A DNA stretch of 64,000 nt from Neonectria sp. B-13 (GCA_002682825.1 NOKP01000029.1:248001-312000); one strand, 5' to 3'. Numbered from the stretch's first letter, positions 22,869 through 35,190 are shown. Numbers and translations are program-made. Notes: generated by a model from the letters alone, not told the origin.

Positions 22869-24012
22869 GGATTGCTGAGGGCTTTGTTTCTTCTCTTACA
22901 TTTCGCTATTAGGGGTACGGCCTCAATTCAGCGTTCGCAATGGACGTCGCAATCATCCTGCCCGACCGGAATCGGAGCAGTGATCCCCATTGGCGCCCCG
23001 TCCGGCACACCCAATACGATTCACGCGGCCATGAAGACGTGTCCCGACATCCTCGAGCTTGACTTGTACGCCTCTATGTTTGGCTGCTCCGAGTTTCCCG
23101 TTCTCTATAATCTGCCCTTTAATCAAGACGGCAGTGGCCGCTACCTTTCGTCTCCCCGCATCCTCAAGCTCGAGGCATACAACTTCGACGAACGTGAGAG
23201 CGACAGAATCCAGAGCATTGTCGTTGGTCTAACGAGAACGGGACGTGGCCGTCGGATCGCCCCATCTGGGAGTCATGGGCCTACAATGTTCTATGGCTTA
23301 TTGATTACACGTGCTTGCGGCTCATTGGGAGTTGATGGGTACAAACGGGCAACGCATTGGAGTGGTACGACGCGAGCGGGCTATCCCCTGAGATGCGAAA
23401 CAAGACCAACCTAGAGTTGTGGCTCGAGGCCATGGACTTTTCTCACATCAATGCCCTTGCCATCAAGGAGGATCGCTGTTACTCGGTTCCTAAGGGAGAT
23501 GCCCTCTTTCACCGTCTACCGGCTAGGCTCCCAAGCTTTCGCTCTCTGACGGTTGGGGGTCCATAAATGGACGAAGAGCCTAATCCTCTCCCCAAAACGC
23601 CGCCTGCTCGAGGCTTTATCTTCACGCCTCCCCTCCCTCCTTGACTAATTTTGCCTAGCTGGATAACAGTTCGTGCGACGAGGACGTTTTCAACAATGTT
23701 CTTCAGCATCACGGACAAAATGTAAAACAGCTAGAATGGCGCAACTCAGAGATCAAACACAATTTAAGGTCTACCTTCTCCGTCGATCAGATCCGACAGC
23801 TCGGTGCGCTGACGGCGGAACTTCAGGACCTGATCATCGACCTCAATCGCGAGGACTCGAGTTCTTGGCCACACGCCAAGTTCGACGCCCTAGCATCAAG
23901 CTTGCCGGGATTAACGAGCCTGTTAGGATTCCGAACCTGGCCATTGGAAGATTTTAACCAAGCACAGGTATGTAATGGCCATGATGCAGCGAATAAGACA
24001 AACACGGCATAG
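22869..24012 (+). pseudogene. Decayed secreted protein gene (leucine-rich/F-box-like C-terminus)
   Basis: Remnant spread over three frames. It opens with a signal-peptide-like start (MGLLRALFLLLHFAI) and continues with GAVIPIGAPSG, CPDILELDLYASMFGC and LSSPRILKLEAYNF. A frame change near 23230 leads into WESWAYNVLWL and, after a TGA, TNLELWLEAMDFSHINALAI and LPSFRSLTVGGP. After further stops a third frame from ~23660 carries SSCDEDVFNNVLQHHG, LEWRNSEIKHNLRSTFS and IDLNREDSSSWPHAKFDALA. The segments are in a consistent order, so this is one ancestral gene with at least two frame shifts and two stops. Function unknown. Confidence 0.65.
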
Positions 24013-24780
24013 CCCAGGCCCGTCCTTTGGTGCTCGGGCAGCCATTCCGTCCCTAAAAGGGGTTTACAACTTTGATTTCGGGTCAATATTTAAAGCAAAA
24101 TAAATACATCCTATCAAGTAGTGAGCAACATAGCTGGATAATTAGGTCCCAAGCTAGCTCAGGCAAACGGACCACGCCAGTCTGTTGTTGTGCGGTTGTC
24201 GGATTCCTGGGTGTGAGAAGATCTAGGCGTCTTGCTGTGACCAGTTGTGAAGGGGTTTTCTCGAAGCAGAAACGGGTTTGGTGAGCTGTATGAATAGAAA
24301 ATAGTCTAATTCAGAGTAAGACAGTGAGTGTTCTACCGCTACCATCAGATGCATGGTTATCTAAAATTTAACAAATCAGAGCAGGCTAAAATTGAACCCA
24401 TGATCCTGTAGAATCAATTCTGGCAAATTTTCGAGTCGATTTCGATCTATAGTAGGTAGCTCCCAATTATTTCACCAACTACCTTGTATCACGTTTGAAG
24501 GCATCACGAGTTATAGGCGGGCAAGGACGTGATAACACAATCCGCATCCGCTGTCTTCCACGTGATGACCCCGCAAATTGAGCTAGACCCCGGAAATCGG
24601 AACCGAGACTGGAGCCGAAACTGGGGAAGAGTCTAAAACCGAAAACTACTTTGTACAGGCGCCACCACGAACAAGACAAACGCAAGAGTGGTGATGCTGT
24701 CAGGACCAATCGGAGTCTTTATAAAGATGGTAACAGCTTAAAGCAAGCAGAACCTCTAGTTTAGTCCCCCGTCACGCACA
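24013..24780. other. Intergenic region, promoter of the Zn2Cys6 gene
   Basis: 768 bp without a supported gene. A TATA-like CTTTATAAAG lies near 24716-24725, about 55 bp before the next ATG. Confidence 0.5.
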
Positions 24781-27223
24781 ATGGGAGACCAGCAAGGAAA
24801 CGACGGCTCCCAGTCCCAACAGCTTGGCTTCTTACCCATCAACAAAGCAAGCTCGCCTACAGAGTCAAAGCATCGCCGTGCATATCTGTCTTGTGAGCGT
24901 TGTCGGCGACGCAAGTCCCGCTGCGAGCCGCTTCCCGAACAGCCGCAGGTGTGCAGGCGGTGTGCGGCGGAGAACCACCCGTGCGAGTTCCGGTCGTCGA
25001 GGAGTGTGAAGCGGAAAGCCTCAACTCCGTACGATGGCAGCGAGTTTGAGAGCCGTCTGTCTACCACTTGGGACCACCGTTCAGGTAGGGCGCGGGTAGA
25101 AGATCCTCCGTCACCGATTGATGAGATTTCCTCCGTCTCAACTACGAACCAGCCAGCCAGAGAGTCTACGACTGGGAGATTCAACTCCGGAGAGATGCCA
25201 AACTCGAGCTCAACCGCTGGGCTAGATGCCAGGACAAGACTCGTCTCAACCCATATCCACAATACGTCCGACGCATTAGACCTCCTCACCTTCGCGGCCA
25301 CCGGCAGTCAAGGACACAACAGCCACTCGACAGCTCCCGTCGATGAGAGCCATGTTTCCCCTGCTAATATTCGCGACTCCACAAGTGATGCCAGAAGGAT
25401 CACAGCTGCATGGAATGGTTTCGTTTTGATCCGGAAGGGCGTTGTGACTCAACAAGAAGTTGTCGAGTATCTGGACTTCTTCTTCGACCGCCTATGGCCA
25501 TTAAAGCCAGTTATACCATCCTACTATCGAAACAGAGCCAACTATACCTTGCTGGCGCTGGAGGAACCACTGCTTCTTACTTGTCTCGTCACTCTCGCCT
25601 CGAGATATTTCCACCTTTCAGGATCTCACGGCGAGATCAGATCTGAACGAATACACTGGCAAACCTGGAAATTCCTCCAGAGATTCCTACAATCTGTCAT
25701 GTGGGGCTCAACGACCACTAGATCGCTCGGGGCAATCTCTTCAATGCTACTCTTGATTGACTGGCATGCCAAGGCGATCAACAACCCGATGGACTTTACT
25801 GAGGGAGATGGAGAGGCCATCAACTTCGTGGACGACCCAGCCACCGGCTTCAAGACCTCGCCGAACGACAACGATTCACTTACTGGTCAACGCCGATACG
25901 GAATGACTTCGCTGATGGAGAAACTCAACATCGTTTCCCCGGCGTATCGAAGCAACAAGATGTCATGGTACGTAAATAATTGGGCAACAATCAGAACGTT
26001 TTATTGTTCCAAGCAATGACGAGAATAACAAATGTCTAGGATTCTTCTTTCTAACGCAATTGCCCTCGCTCATGAAGGTTGCTGCTTTGACAATGAGACT
26101 CCCAATGATGCAGCGGGGCTATCAGAGGCTGAAGCAATTCGACAGGAATGGAGTCGACTCGTCTGCGTTTTCATTTACTTGACTGACGAAGGACTGGCAA
26201 CGAGGCTTGGGTTAGAGCCCCTGTTGCCAGAAAAGTCAAGACAAGTCGTGAGGGATCGATACTCCACAACCTTTGCTGATTCTCTCCAGGACAGCATGTT
26301 ATGGGAAGGCTACTTCGAACTGTTCGTGGAAGCTCGAAAGGGACGCGAATTTCTCCACTCGTTGAAGAAAGGCGGGACTTCGTTGTCTACTCAGAACTTG
26401 GTTCCCAACTTGGAGCATTTGAGCCGGGCGCTCAGCCGTTGGAAACGCCAATACCATCATCGCCAGAGTAAGTTTTCAGAAAGCCGCTGATTGTCTTGGA
26501 TTCTAACTTACCGTTGATGTGAACACCTTCTTGAGCGCGTGTTTGGACATAGAGTTTTACTACATCACGATGTACTGCTTTGCTCCTGCTGGCCAAGCTC
26601 TTCACTCGAATTCTGGCTCTATCACGAACGAACACCAGGCCGCCTTGTCAGACTTTGACGAGCAAGCAGCTCAGGCAAGCCATGCACTGCTATCCATAGT
26701 CGTAGAAATATTGAAGCCTGCCCAACTCATAGCTTACCTACCAGTCAAGCACTGGCTGTTCATCGTGGCAGCGAGTCTACATCTGTTGAAGGTATGATGC
26801 TACAACGCACTTATGGGACTTCGCTGTCTAACGAATGTGAACTAGGCGACCCTAGCTAAGAACCAGCATGTATCCGAGTCGGATCCAAATATTCACCTAC
26901 TTCGATCGGTCATTGATGCCATTCACCACGGATCTGCCGACGACGCGCACATGGCAATGCGGTTTTCCAAGTTTTTGGGCATTGTCCTTCAGGCTTCTCT
27001 GCCAACACCGGCCGGACCGGTCACGGCTCCTGGGCGGCCGGAGTCGAATTCACAAGCCCGAGATTCATTTCAGATAACGGATGATTTTGGTGGTGGTTCA
27101 TTTGGTTCGACTCTGGATGAGGTTGGCATGTGGGATATCCCTCTCAATCTCGATGTCGTGTCTGATCCGATAACGTGGTGGGATTCATTTTCTAGTCGAA
27201 ATGGGTTTGCTCGATTTACTTGA
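24781..27223 (+). CDS. Zn(II)2Cys6 transcription factor with fungal-specific domain
   Basis: Nuclear DNA-binding regulator. Exons 24781-25967, 26040-26467, 26553-26791 and 26846-27223 give 743 aa. The binuclear cluster lies at residues ~39-75: CERCRRRKSRCEP, then CRRCAAENHPCEF, six cysteines in the C-x2-C-x6-C ... C-x2-C-x6-C order. The middle homology region begins at VVEYLDFFFDRLWPLKPVI and includes LLLTCLVTLASRYFHLSGS. The C-terminus is rich in Asp/Gly/Phe and Trp, like an activation domain. The third acceptor (26552) is the only one that keeps KFYYITMY in frame. It lies next to a reductase and a GST and may regulate the catabolic cluster, but the cluster palindrome is absent from its own upstream region. 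Confidence 0.88.
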
Positions 27224-27396
27224 ACGTGGCTTCGGGACGAACGGTGGAAGTAACAAGCAGCCGTGCACATTTAGTATCAAGGACAGAATGTTTGTTAACA
27301 GACTGTTCAAGATAGGTTTCCAATAATTTAGAACTGCAAAACACAAGAGCAGGGTTGCGCACACTTTCGGCTTTGTATGATCTCTTCCCGGATCCC

Positions 27397-28517
27397 TTAA
27401 GAGCCGTGAACAGGTAAGACTTGCTTTAAAAAGTCAACCACGGTCTCCTCAAGGGTTCTATACTTCAAGTCTGAAAAGTCCTTATTCATGTCATCCGTGT
27501 CCACGGTGATGTGGTGTTTGATATCTTGCAATCCTCTCGACACGGAGTCCTTGGAATTTTCCGGGACGTGCTGCACCATGATCTCTGACACAAGTTGATA
27601 GTTGAACTTTTCAGGTGCAACAGGTACGTAGCGCTTTCCACCAGCATCTGGGTTGAGTAGAGCCTGGACATGGATTTCCGCCAGATCTCTCACGTCAATC
27701 CAGAAGTTGAACCTCGCGGGAGGCAACGAACCTGACGGACCACCACTTGCTACTTTCCATAACAAGCCATTGGATTCATTTAGGTCCCGCGGCGAGTCTA
27801 GTAGGCCTGCGATAGGGCCGAAAATCATCGAGGGGCAGAGTGTCACCAAGTCGAACTGGGGCTTTGCGGTCTTGACGAAATCCCACGCGGCCTTTTCAGC
27901 AAAGACCTTGGATCCACGATACGCATCCTGAGGTGTGGCTGAGGGGTCTGCAGCCTCGGCATAGGTAATGGGATTCCAGTCGGTAGAAGAATAAGTCCAA
28001 GAGTCGGTTTCTTTCCGACCCATGTCAAGAACAGCGCCAAAAGACGAAGTCATGACAATACGCTGAACTCCGCTGCCCTTGCTGGCCTCCAGGATTGATC
28101 GAACGCCTTGAATAGCTGGAACTATGAGTTCGTTTTCTTTGTCCGCCACTTGATAGTTTAGAGGCTGATTTTGATTAGCTATTCAGTGGGTTCGCTTTTG
28201 AAGCCAACCAAAGAACGCTTACACTGGCTAAATGGATGACACCGTCTATATCCTTCATGGCATTTTGAAAGACTCCGGGTGTTGTGAGATCATCGATATA
28301 GTAGAAGTCTAACTTCTCTGAAAATTCCTTTTGTGACTCCAGCATCCGCTGTGCTTTTGCCTTGGATCGTACCACAGCTCGAACCTTGAAGCCTTTCTTC
28401 AGGAGGCAGTTCACGACATGGGACCCAACGAACCCAGTGGCTCCGGTAACCAGGATGTATCTGAACTATTTAGCAATACATAGATTGTTCCAACGATGGA
28501 TCTTACTTGAAAGGCAT
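27397..28517 (-). CDS. Extended SDR reductase (dihydroflavonol-4-reductase/Gre2-like)
   Basis: NAD(P)H-dependent reductase of aldehydes or ketones. Exons 28517-28507 (11 nt, M-P-F-K), 28460-28223 and 28164-27397 give 338 aa. The cofactor loop YILVTGATGFVGSHVV sits right after the tiny first exon. RAVVRS at the end of strand 2 suggests NADPH. The catalytic Tyr/Lys is in AYRGSKVFAEKAAW, preceded by the Ser of IVMTSSFGAVL. Length and motif order are normal. Its promoter is shared with a divergent GST gene and contains a perfect GGAGCTCC palindrome 215 bp before the start. Confidence 0.88.
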
Positions 28518-28731
28518 CTTTGTAGTTCTGTACAATTTCACTGTGATGAGCTGGTACTCTTTGAAGAGCTGGGGATGAGCGATAACGAAGTCAAGGCAAG
28601 AAACTAAATGACAGAAAAGAAAGGTGGGAGAGGACTGGAGTGTAGTCTAAAGGCATGCCGCGTGGTAAGCAATTGTCGGATTAGCGTTCGATAAGGAACG
28701 CCGCGAAGGGCGGAGCTGGGACAACCCGGGA

Positions 28732-28739
28732 GGAGCTCC
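28732..28739. promoter_or_regulatory. GGAGCTCC palindrome, shared SDR/GST promoter
   Basis: Perfect 8-bp palindrome, two inverted GGAG half-sites with no spacer, in the 411-bp divergent region. The flanks (A and G) make one CCG triplet on the right side. One of seven copies in the window, all in promoters of the catabolic cluster. A partial copy, ATGAGCTCCTC, follows at ~28776-28786. Confidence 0.6.
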
Positions 28740-28928
28740 GCTTACCCGGACGAAGCTCTTGGCCGCGGAGTCAACATGAGCTCCTCAATATGCAGTTTGT
28801 AAACGTCTGATTACCGATCAGCTTTCATAGATAGATCGATGTATATGTATAGACACTACACTCAATACTGCTCTGCTTTTGCTCTCCAATCTCCACCCTA
28901 GTCTCAAATTGAAGCAACACTTTGCAAA

Positions 28929-29728
28929 ATGTCATTCGGCAAGATTTACACATACCCCAAGGCCCCGCGCTCGACCATGGTCTTGTACATCGCGGAGCTT
29001 CTTAAACTAGATGTCGAGATTGTCACTGCCCTTCCCATCAAAATCTACACAGACCGTGGCGGAGTGGGCGAAGAGTACTTGTCCAAGTTTCACCCTGGCA
29101 AGGTGCCTGCACTCGAAACGGCCGATGGATTCTGCGTCTACGAGAACATAGCCGTATCGTGGTTTTGTACGTGATCAAGTCTGACTACCTGGTGCTACTT
29201 CTGCTAACGCGAGTGCGATCTTCAGTGGCTAAGCAAGACCCGAAAACTACTCTGCTCGGTTCAGGCCTCCGTGAGGAGACAACCTGTCTGCGATGGGCAT
29301 CGTTCACAGATTACGAGTTGTTGCCGCCTATCATGGCCTGGATCAACCCTATCATCGGGCGTGCTCCTTCAAGCCCAGAGATCTTGGCTCAACTGGAGGA
29401 AAACTGCGAGCTCACGGTTAGAGCCGTGGAGAAGGAGATTTCGGGAAAGACATTTCTCGTTGGCGACACTCTGACCATTGCGGACTTGTTTGTTGTATCT
29501 GGTTTGTCAAGGGGCTACCAGTTTGTGAGTTTCTTAGCACGATTCATGGTTATTCAATCTTCTAACACTAGATCGTAGGTTTTCACAAAGGCATGGGCGG
29601 CCAAGCACCCCATCGTGCACGAGTATTACATGAGACTAAGGTCCGACTCAATTTTCACAAAGATTCTTGGAGAAAATGTGATCCGGGATGAGGCTGGTGG
29701 AACATACCCCGATTATGATGGCCTATAG
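28929..29728 (+). CDS. Glutathione S-transferase-like protein (copy 1)
   Basis: Cytosolic GST of 228 aa from exons 28929-29166, 29226-29524 and 29579-29728. The N-terminal thioredoxin-like half has YPKAPRSTMVLYIAELLKL and KVPALETADGFCVYEN, where the cis-Pro of VPA and the E/N-type glutathione contact follow the family pattern. The C-terminal helical half has the N-capping-box region FLVGDTLTIADLFVVSGLSRGYQFV. It resembles the elongation-factor-1-gamma-like GSTs of fungi. A paralogue sits at 57.5-58.4 kb. Likely roles are conjugation of a reactive intermediate or isomerisation; the substrate is unknown. It shares its promoter with the SDR gene. Confidence 0.87.
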
Positions 29729-29772
29729 ATAGTGCATCTTGGCAGGGATTAAATTATCTCATAATATGACAT

Positions 29773-32322
29773 CTACACTACCTCACGTTGGGTTTCTTGA
29801 AACACAGCTACCATCCATGATCCAGTTGGCCACGTATCTCGCAATGAAAACGCCTTTGTCGCCCAGTGCAGATACCGAGAATCAGAGGTAGTTCCATCAA
29901 TGAAGTTCTGTCCCCCAGAAGCGATGGCGTCCATGAGTCTAGCTAGAACCACCCGGGCCAGAGAGGTAGATGCGGTAGCTTTTAATGGCAGCTCTCCCGC
30001 TAAGAGTTTGTGCTCTACACTCAATGCCATTAAGCGAACCACACGCCATCCCATTATACATGCCTTAAAACCTAGCATGGTCATGAACGGATCTTCTTGG
30101 CACTGAAATGAGGTGCCATCTCGCGTTGTGGATGTTGTCGTTGGGGTGTTCATTAACTCGACCAGCTGCTCCAAATGATCAACCTATCGTGACAGGTAAG
30201 TCTATGCCCGAAGTTGAGAAGGTCCATATGAACATACGATTCGGACGAAATCCCTGTCATTGTAGACATCTCGATGATCTTTTGCTCGAGGCTTTCCAAG
30301 TTCCCAACATGCTAACAATTATTAGTATTGACTCGGTGGATGTAGCTTTTCACGACTCACTGGATATTGCGGTTGGTAGCCCAAGCTCTACAATTCCAGT
30401 CGTAAGAAGAGCATCCTGATGAGTCAAGGTCAGGGCAGTGTAGTGCCACGCAATCCAGACAGAATGCCAGAGGGTTTTGTTTCCTCTGTCAGTTTGTGCG
30501 GTATCGTCGATGCCGAATGTTGCCGTGTCGTCCAAGAAGTTGAGAGTCTCAAGTTTAGGGATAAGATCTTGTTGGTTATGTTAGTTATGGCCGGTGGCAC
30601 TGAAAATGCAGGCAAAATACCTGCTAAGCTATGAAGCGCTTGGAAGATCTGAGCACGATTTTCCTCTGATATCATTGACCTTCAAGCATGTTAGTCAACG
30701 AAACGGCTCAGTGAGCAGGTGACCAACAGATTATGTCTCGTTGATCCCGGATTAACGTTTGAGGAGAAGAAAACGCTGGCCATGGTCATGTCGCGTATCA
30801 TCATTTGCATCTGAATGATCAGAATGAGTGATGCAAACGGTGAATACCAGAGCAGCCCGAGAGGTTGTCCCACGGTGCGATTGGGGTGGATCAAATGCAT
30901 GAGACACTCGTAAAGGTCTCCATGGGCTGGTCGTGGATCAGGATTTCCTTCATAGTCATCTTCTTCGTTCATATTAAAGGACGAATCTTGAACCTGAAGA
31001 AGCAAGCCCCAAGAACTGGCGGTGGTTGCAGCCCAGAGGTTGTCCGGACAAGGAAGCTCGTACTTGAGTTCAAGCGCCGAGAGGAGTGGTCTGATGTTGC
31101 AGCTGACGGATATTTGAGAATCCAGATAGTATAGCGAGTAGATGATCCTGTAACAGTATTAACGTCCGACCTCGATAGTGCCGATTGAGCGAAGTCAAGG
31201 TATGGGATCTCGTTACTGACCGCTTTTGTGATTCGCTTTCAATGAAGGCTTTCCATCTAGTTTCCTCCGTCTCCAATCCATCATTGCGATCCATGGAAGT
31301 ATCCGAGCTTCCACTGTTCAGCGCAGCGCCGTCCTGGAGCATCTGAAACTCTCTTGCGGCGTCAACGAGGTTTCGATGCACGCCCAAGGCTCTAGGAAAC
31401 AAGTCTTCCTGGCAGCTATATATCGCAAAGTACTCGAAGAGAACATAGGCTTGGATAACCCAGACCTCCCGAAACCTGGAGCGATCTTCTCGAGTCTTGA
31501 ACTGGTCAGATTCAAGTTCAACTATTGCCAGCGGAAGAAATTATACGCACATATTGGTCAAGGGTCTTTAGCCCGGCCTCGAAAAGTATAAGGCTGAATT
31601 TGTGGCCCGGGGAATGATATACAGCTCCAATGCAGGCGATTGCCTGAAGCAGCGGCTCTCGCGTGGTGGTCATGTCAATGCTTGGCCAGTGCAGGGCAGG
31701 CAACGTAGGATGAAACCTTTCAAAATAGGCGGCAATGTACTGTGGGAGTTTGAAAAGCCATGAGATATCGTGGGGAGAGAACAGATCCGGTGTTTGGTCT
31801 GGTGTCTAGTAATCGCAAGATTAGATACGGGATGGCATTGATGAGGAGCATTGTTCTCACATCCTCGATAGTGGGGTTGTGCTGAGTGATAGTTTCCAAT
31901 GGTGACTTTGGTGAAGTCGACCGTTTGTGAGACTTCTTGACGTGCCTCTTTCTCAAATCGCTAGAGTAACTGTCAGTATTTCGATATGGCGATAAGGCAA
32001 GATGTTTGTAGCTTGTGGCCCACTGACCTTCTTGAGAATGCGACGTCACAGTGTGGACATGGAAACGGCCTCTGATTAGATTCCCGATGGACTAATAGCA
32101 TGTTAGTTCAGAGATCAGGCCATTTTGCCATTCAACGTACCTGATCGGGTGTGTCGGTTCAGATTTTCCTTTTCTCGCTGTCAGCAACTTCACTTCGTTC
32201 GATGGCATAGGATTTCGTACTAGTCGAGTGAAGCGACTCGAACAAGCCGGGCACGCAAAAGGCCTCAGGGCGGCATTGGGCGCGGCGGCCGGAGTTGGAG
32301 GAGCCTCCATGGTCGGTGTCAT
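29773..32322 (-). CDS. C2H2 zinc-finger transcription factor with fungal-specific domain (Adr1-like)
   Basis: Two N-terminal C2H2 fingers plus a Fungal_trans domain, 666 aa. Eleven exons: 32322-32221, 32168-32141, 32091-32028, 31960-31861, 31805-31552, 31502-31221, 31147-30728, 30679-30621, 30567-30361, 30311-30238 and 30183-29773. Introns are 48-73 nt, all GT-AG. Finger 1 is CPAC..FTRLENLNRHTRSVH. Finger 2 is CPHC..FSRSDLRKRHVKKSH. The fingers span three introns. The regulatory domain has FHPTLPALHWPS and LLQAIACIGAVYHS. Finger contact residues (R/E/N/R and R/D/L/R at -1, 2, 3, 6) fit recognition of GGAG, the half-site of the cluster palindrome. One perfect palindrome lies 369 bp before its own start, so autoregulation is possible. 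An alternative start is four codons later. Confidence 0.85.
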
Positions 32323-33058
32323 CTCCGAGTGGGTTTGGGACTTGCGACTTCTGTTCAGATGCGAGTCGATGGAGTCTTGGATCACGATATGGACCAGAAT
32401 GTCCAATTCACGATGTGAGGGGAAGCTACGATGGGAACATGCCCGGCACAGAGAACCCTGTCGCGGTCGGGTTGACAGGCTGCGATGCAGATGGCCGGGG
32501 TTTTCCACGGCTACGACTCCATCAAGCGTTATCATTTTGTGGAGAAGACAGCGCTACAGATTGACGTTGCAATGCTGCGACTTCCATTGGCTTGGCACGA
32601 TGGAGGCGGGGAAAGTGTGTCATGGCATCCGAGGAGAGGACCAATGACGACTGCAGATAAGGTATCACGCTGGAGGCGATGCGGAGGGGCGGAGCTCCTC
32701 CCAGTCGTTCTCAGGGATGAGTGTTGGAGAATGGAGATAAGCTGCGGGTGGAGGATGCGATGCAACGTGGTCATGACTAGAGAGAGGCTGGGGATGGAAC
32801 ACGGAGCATGGAGCATAGATCAACTTGTTTATTTGGTGCATCACGGTGACGATGATCTAGGTGGATGCAGACGCGAGAGAGACACAAAAAATACATTTAG
32901 TGAGAATAAGCAGGCAAAATATAAATAATCAATCGGCTGTATACGATACGATGTGAAGGATAGTCTAGATGCTCTGTAATTACTCCAGACCACCGACGTC
33001 CCGAGATATTAGCGCCTAAGACCACCATCACCAGGCTCGTGACCAGCTACAGCGCTAA
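32323..33058. other. Intergenic region, promoter of the C2H2 regulator and 3' flank of the transporter
   Basis: 736 bp. Several long frames on both strands are by-products of GC-rich sequence and show no domain. It holds the palindrome at 32691. Confidence 0.55.
32691..32698. promoter_or_regulatory. GGAGCTCC palindrome, promoter of the C2H2 regulator
   Basis: Perfect copy in the context gCGGAGCTCCTCCC, 369 bp before the regulator's start. A CGG triplet stands on the left, and TCC follows on the right as at four of the other sites. Confidence 0.6.
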
Positions 33059-34723
33059 CTAGACCTTCTTGTCAGGATCCATCGTCTCTTCGTCCGCAAT
33101 CTTGGCATCCACATCAGCAACCGCCATTCCCTCGAGGATGGCCTGCTCCTTCTTATCCCGCCTCTCGTACCAGACCATGACCGTGACCCAGATGGCGAGA
33201 AAGCTGCACACGACAATCATACAGTACATTCCGCGCTAGTAAACAAGTTAGCTGGGACTGAGTCGCGGACACAGAGCAAAGGGAGGAGCTGGTTGGAACT
33301 AACCGTAAACTTTGGCGCCGCGTTAGCACGGTAGAAGATCAGCGGCCACCACGCCTGGAAGAAATTTCCAGAAAAGTTCATGGCTCCAATTACCGCGGCT
33401 CGATATGCAGGCGGCTTGCTTCGAAGAGTGTCGTTGGCCCACGCAAAGAAGGTCGCCTGGCAGCAGTAGATGGATCCAGCCCAGTAGTATGCTCCAAAGT
33501 GGCCGGCCGTCGTGGTGCTGGGGACGAGAATGATGATGGAGGTGACGATTCCAACAACGGCGTTGTAGTATCCCGTGATCCATCTCCTGCCGTAGACGTC
33601 CGTGTAACAAGCCCACAGAAGCGTCGAGACAATGCCGACCGCCTGGACTCCCGTGGGATAGTTGTTCATTTGATACACCGAGAACGTGATCGTAGGGTGA
33701 GCTTGCATGTACAGGTTCAGGAGAGTCTGCGAGCTGAACGCCTCGGAGCAGTTGCCCAGGATCCAGAGCAGGGCAAAGGCGTAAAAGTACCACGAGATGA
33801 AGATGGACTTGGCGAATGCCTTGTTCAAAATCGGCTTATCCTCAGAAATGGGGACACGCGCAATAGCAAGCTGCCTTTCCTCCAGGGATAGATACGGCGC
33901 CGTTGTCGTAGCAGGAGTGTCCGGGAACAGGAAATATCCATAAGCAGCAACGGGGAGGGTGATGATACCGTCAATCTGCGTAGAGAACAGGTGTCAGCGG
34001 TAGAACTATACGAGCTTAGCAGGTAGTTGGAGCAACTCACAATGAACAGCCAGCGCCAACCCGGAAGACCGTGAAGCCCGTTCATCGACTTGTGGATTCC
34101 CGTCTGGAGGAATCCGCCAAACATGCCACCTGCCAGGCCAGATCCAGTGAAGATACCGCTTCGCTTGCCGAGCTCCTCCTCGGTGTACCACGATCCAAGG
34201 AGGAAATGTGTGCCGGCGAAGACGCAAGACTCGGAATACCCTTGGAAAAAGCGGATGACCATGATGTGCTCGGGCTTTTGGGCAGCAGCTGTGCACATGG
34301 TGAAAGAGGCCCAAATTACGATCATCAAGGGGAAGAAGATTCTTGGGCGGAAGCGGGTGAGAAGCAAGTTGTTCGGGATGATTCCACTGCGTAGTGTTAG
34401 GGCTGTTCTCGTAGGATTCTATGCAATGAACTCACATCATGTATCCAGTTTGGTAAATCGAGTTGATGACTGTGAGCTCAGCGCCCTTGAAATTGAGATC
34501 TTCTTTCATGCCCGAGACATACGCTTGCGTAATGTTGGATCGGTCGAGGTAATTCCTGAAAGGTCAGCGGTGAACCACATTTTTTTCGAGATCAATCGGA
34601 TTCTTACATGAAGTACGCCAAACAGCAGAAGGTCAGAATGAAGACATCCAGCTTGAACACCAGCTTCTTCTCCAATGCGGACCTCGGGTTGCCCCGGAAG
34701 TACTCTTGCAACCTGGCGAACAT
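33059..34723 (-). CDS. MFS transporter, ACS family (carboxylate/vitamin uptake type)
   Basis: Plasma-membrane importer of 476 aa from exons 34723-34608, 34555-34436, 34386-34041, 33975-33304 and 33235-33059. The first helices read FILTFCCLAYFM then NYLDRSNITQAYVSGM, the signature start of the anion:cation symporter group. FPDTPATTTAPYLSLEER and the C-terminal VMVWYERRDKKEQ also fit. The upstream frame stays open without an ATG, so 34723 is taken as the start. The group imports allantoate, pantothenate, nicotinate and similar acids. In this cluster it could import the starting lactam or acid; that is inference. Its upstream region carries two variant palindromes, GGCGCTCC. Confidence 0.86.
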
Positions 34724-34967
34724 CTTGTCGACGTCGAGATGAAACAACTTTGATTGTGCAACTGGCGATCGATGGTGACTGTAAGACCGAGAGATGCTGT
34801 GTTATACTACTTCTTACGTTCTCGGGCATCCGTACTTATAACCGCTCGCGATGCGGTGCAGGCTATGAGTTTCCGGTTGCTACTATACGGCCTAGACGAG
34901 TAAGGAACATGGGTTGTTCTCAATTTCGATAGGAAAGCTGGGTTTCTGACCACGTCACTAGCAGAGA

Positions 34968-34975
34968 GGCGCTCC
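34968..34975. promoter_or_regulatory. Variant palindrome GGCGCTCC upstream of the ACS transporter
   Basis: In context GAGAGGCGCTCCTCTC, itself nearly an inverted repeat. One half-site (CTCC) is intact and the other is GGCG. It is 245 bp before the transporter start. Confidence 0.4.
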
Positions 34976-35182
34976 TCTCTGATAACTCGGCGCCTGGCGC
35001 CCCGGACGACGCGCGAGGGTGGTATTCCGGGCTGTTAGCACTGCCCGCCGGGGACGAGAATCCGGGGCAATGCGCGCGGGGCTTGCAGAACAGACCAGGA
35101 GGCGATCTAAGCTCGCTAGATCGGCTGATAAACAGCCTTCACGCGCTGAAGGGGGACCCTTGGCGTCGACTGTGCGTTGGGA

Positions 35183-35190
35183 GGCGCTCC
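35183..35190. promoter_or_regulatory. Second variant palindrome GGCGCTCC upstream of the ACS transporter
   Basis: In context GGGAGGCGCTCCTCCC, the same octamer as at 34968, 460 bp before the transporter start. Two identical variants in one promoter suggest a functional weaker site. Confidence 0.4.
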
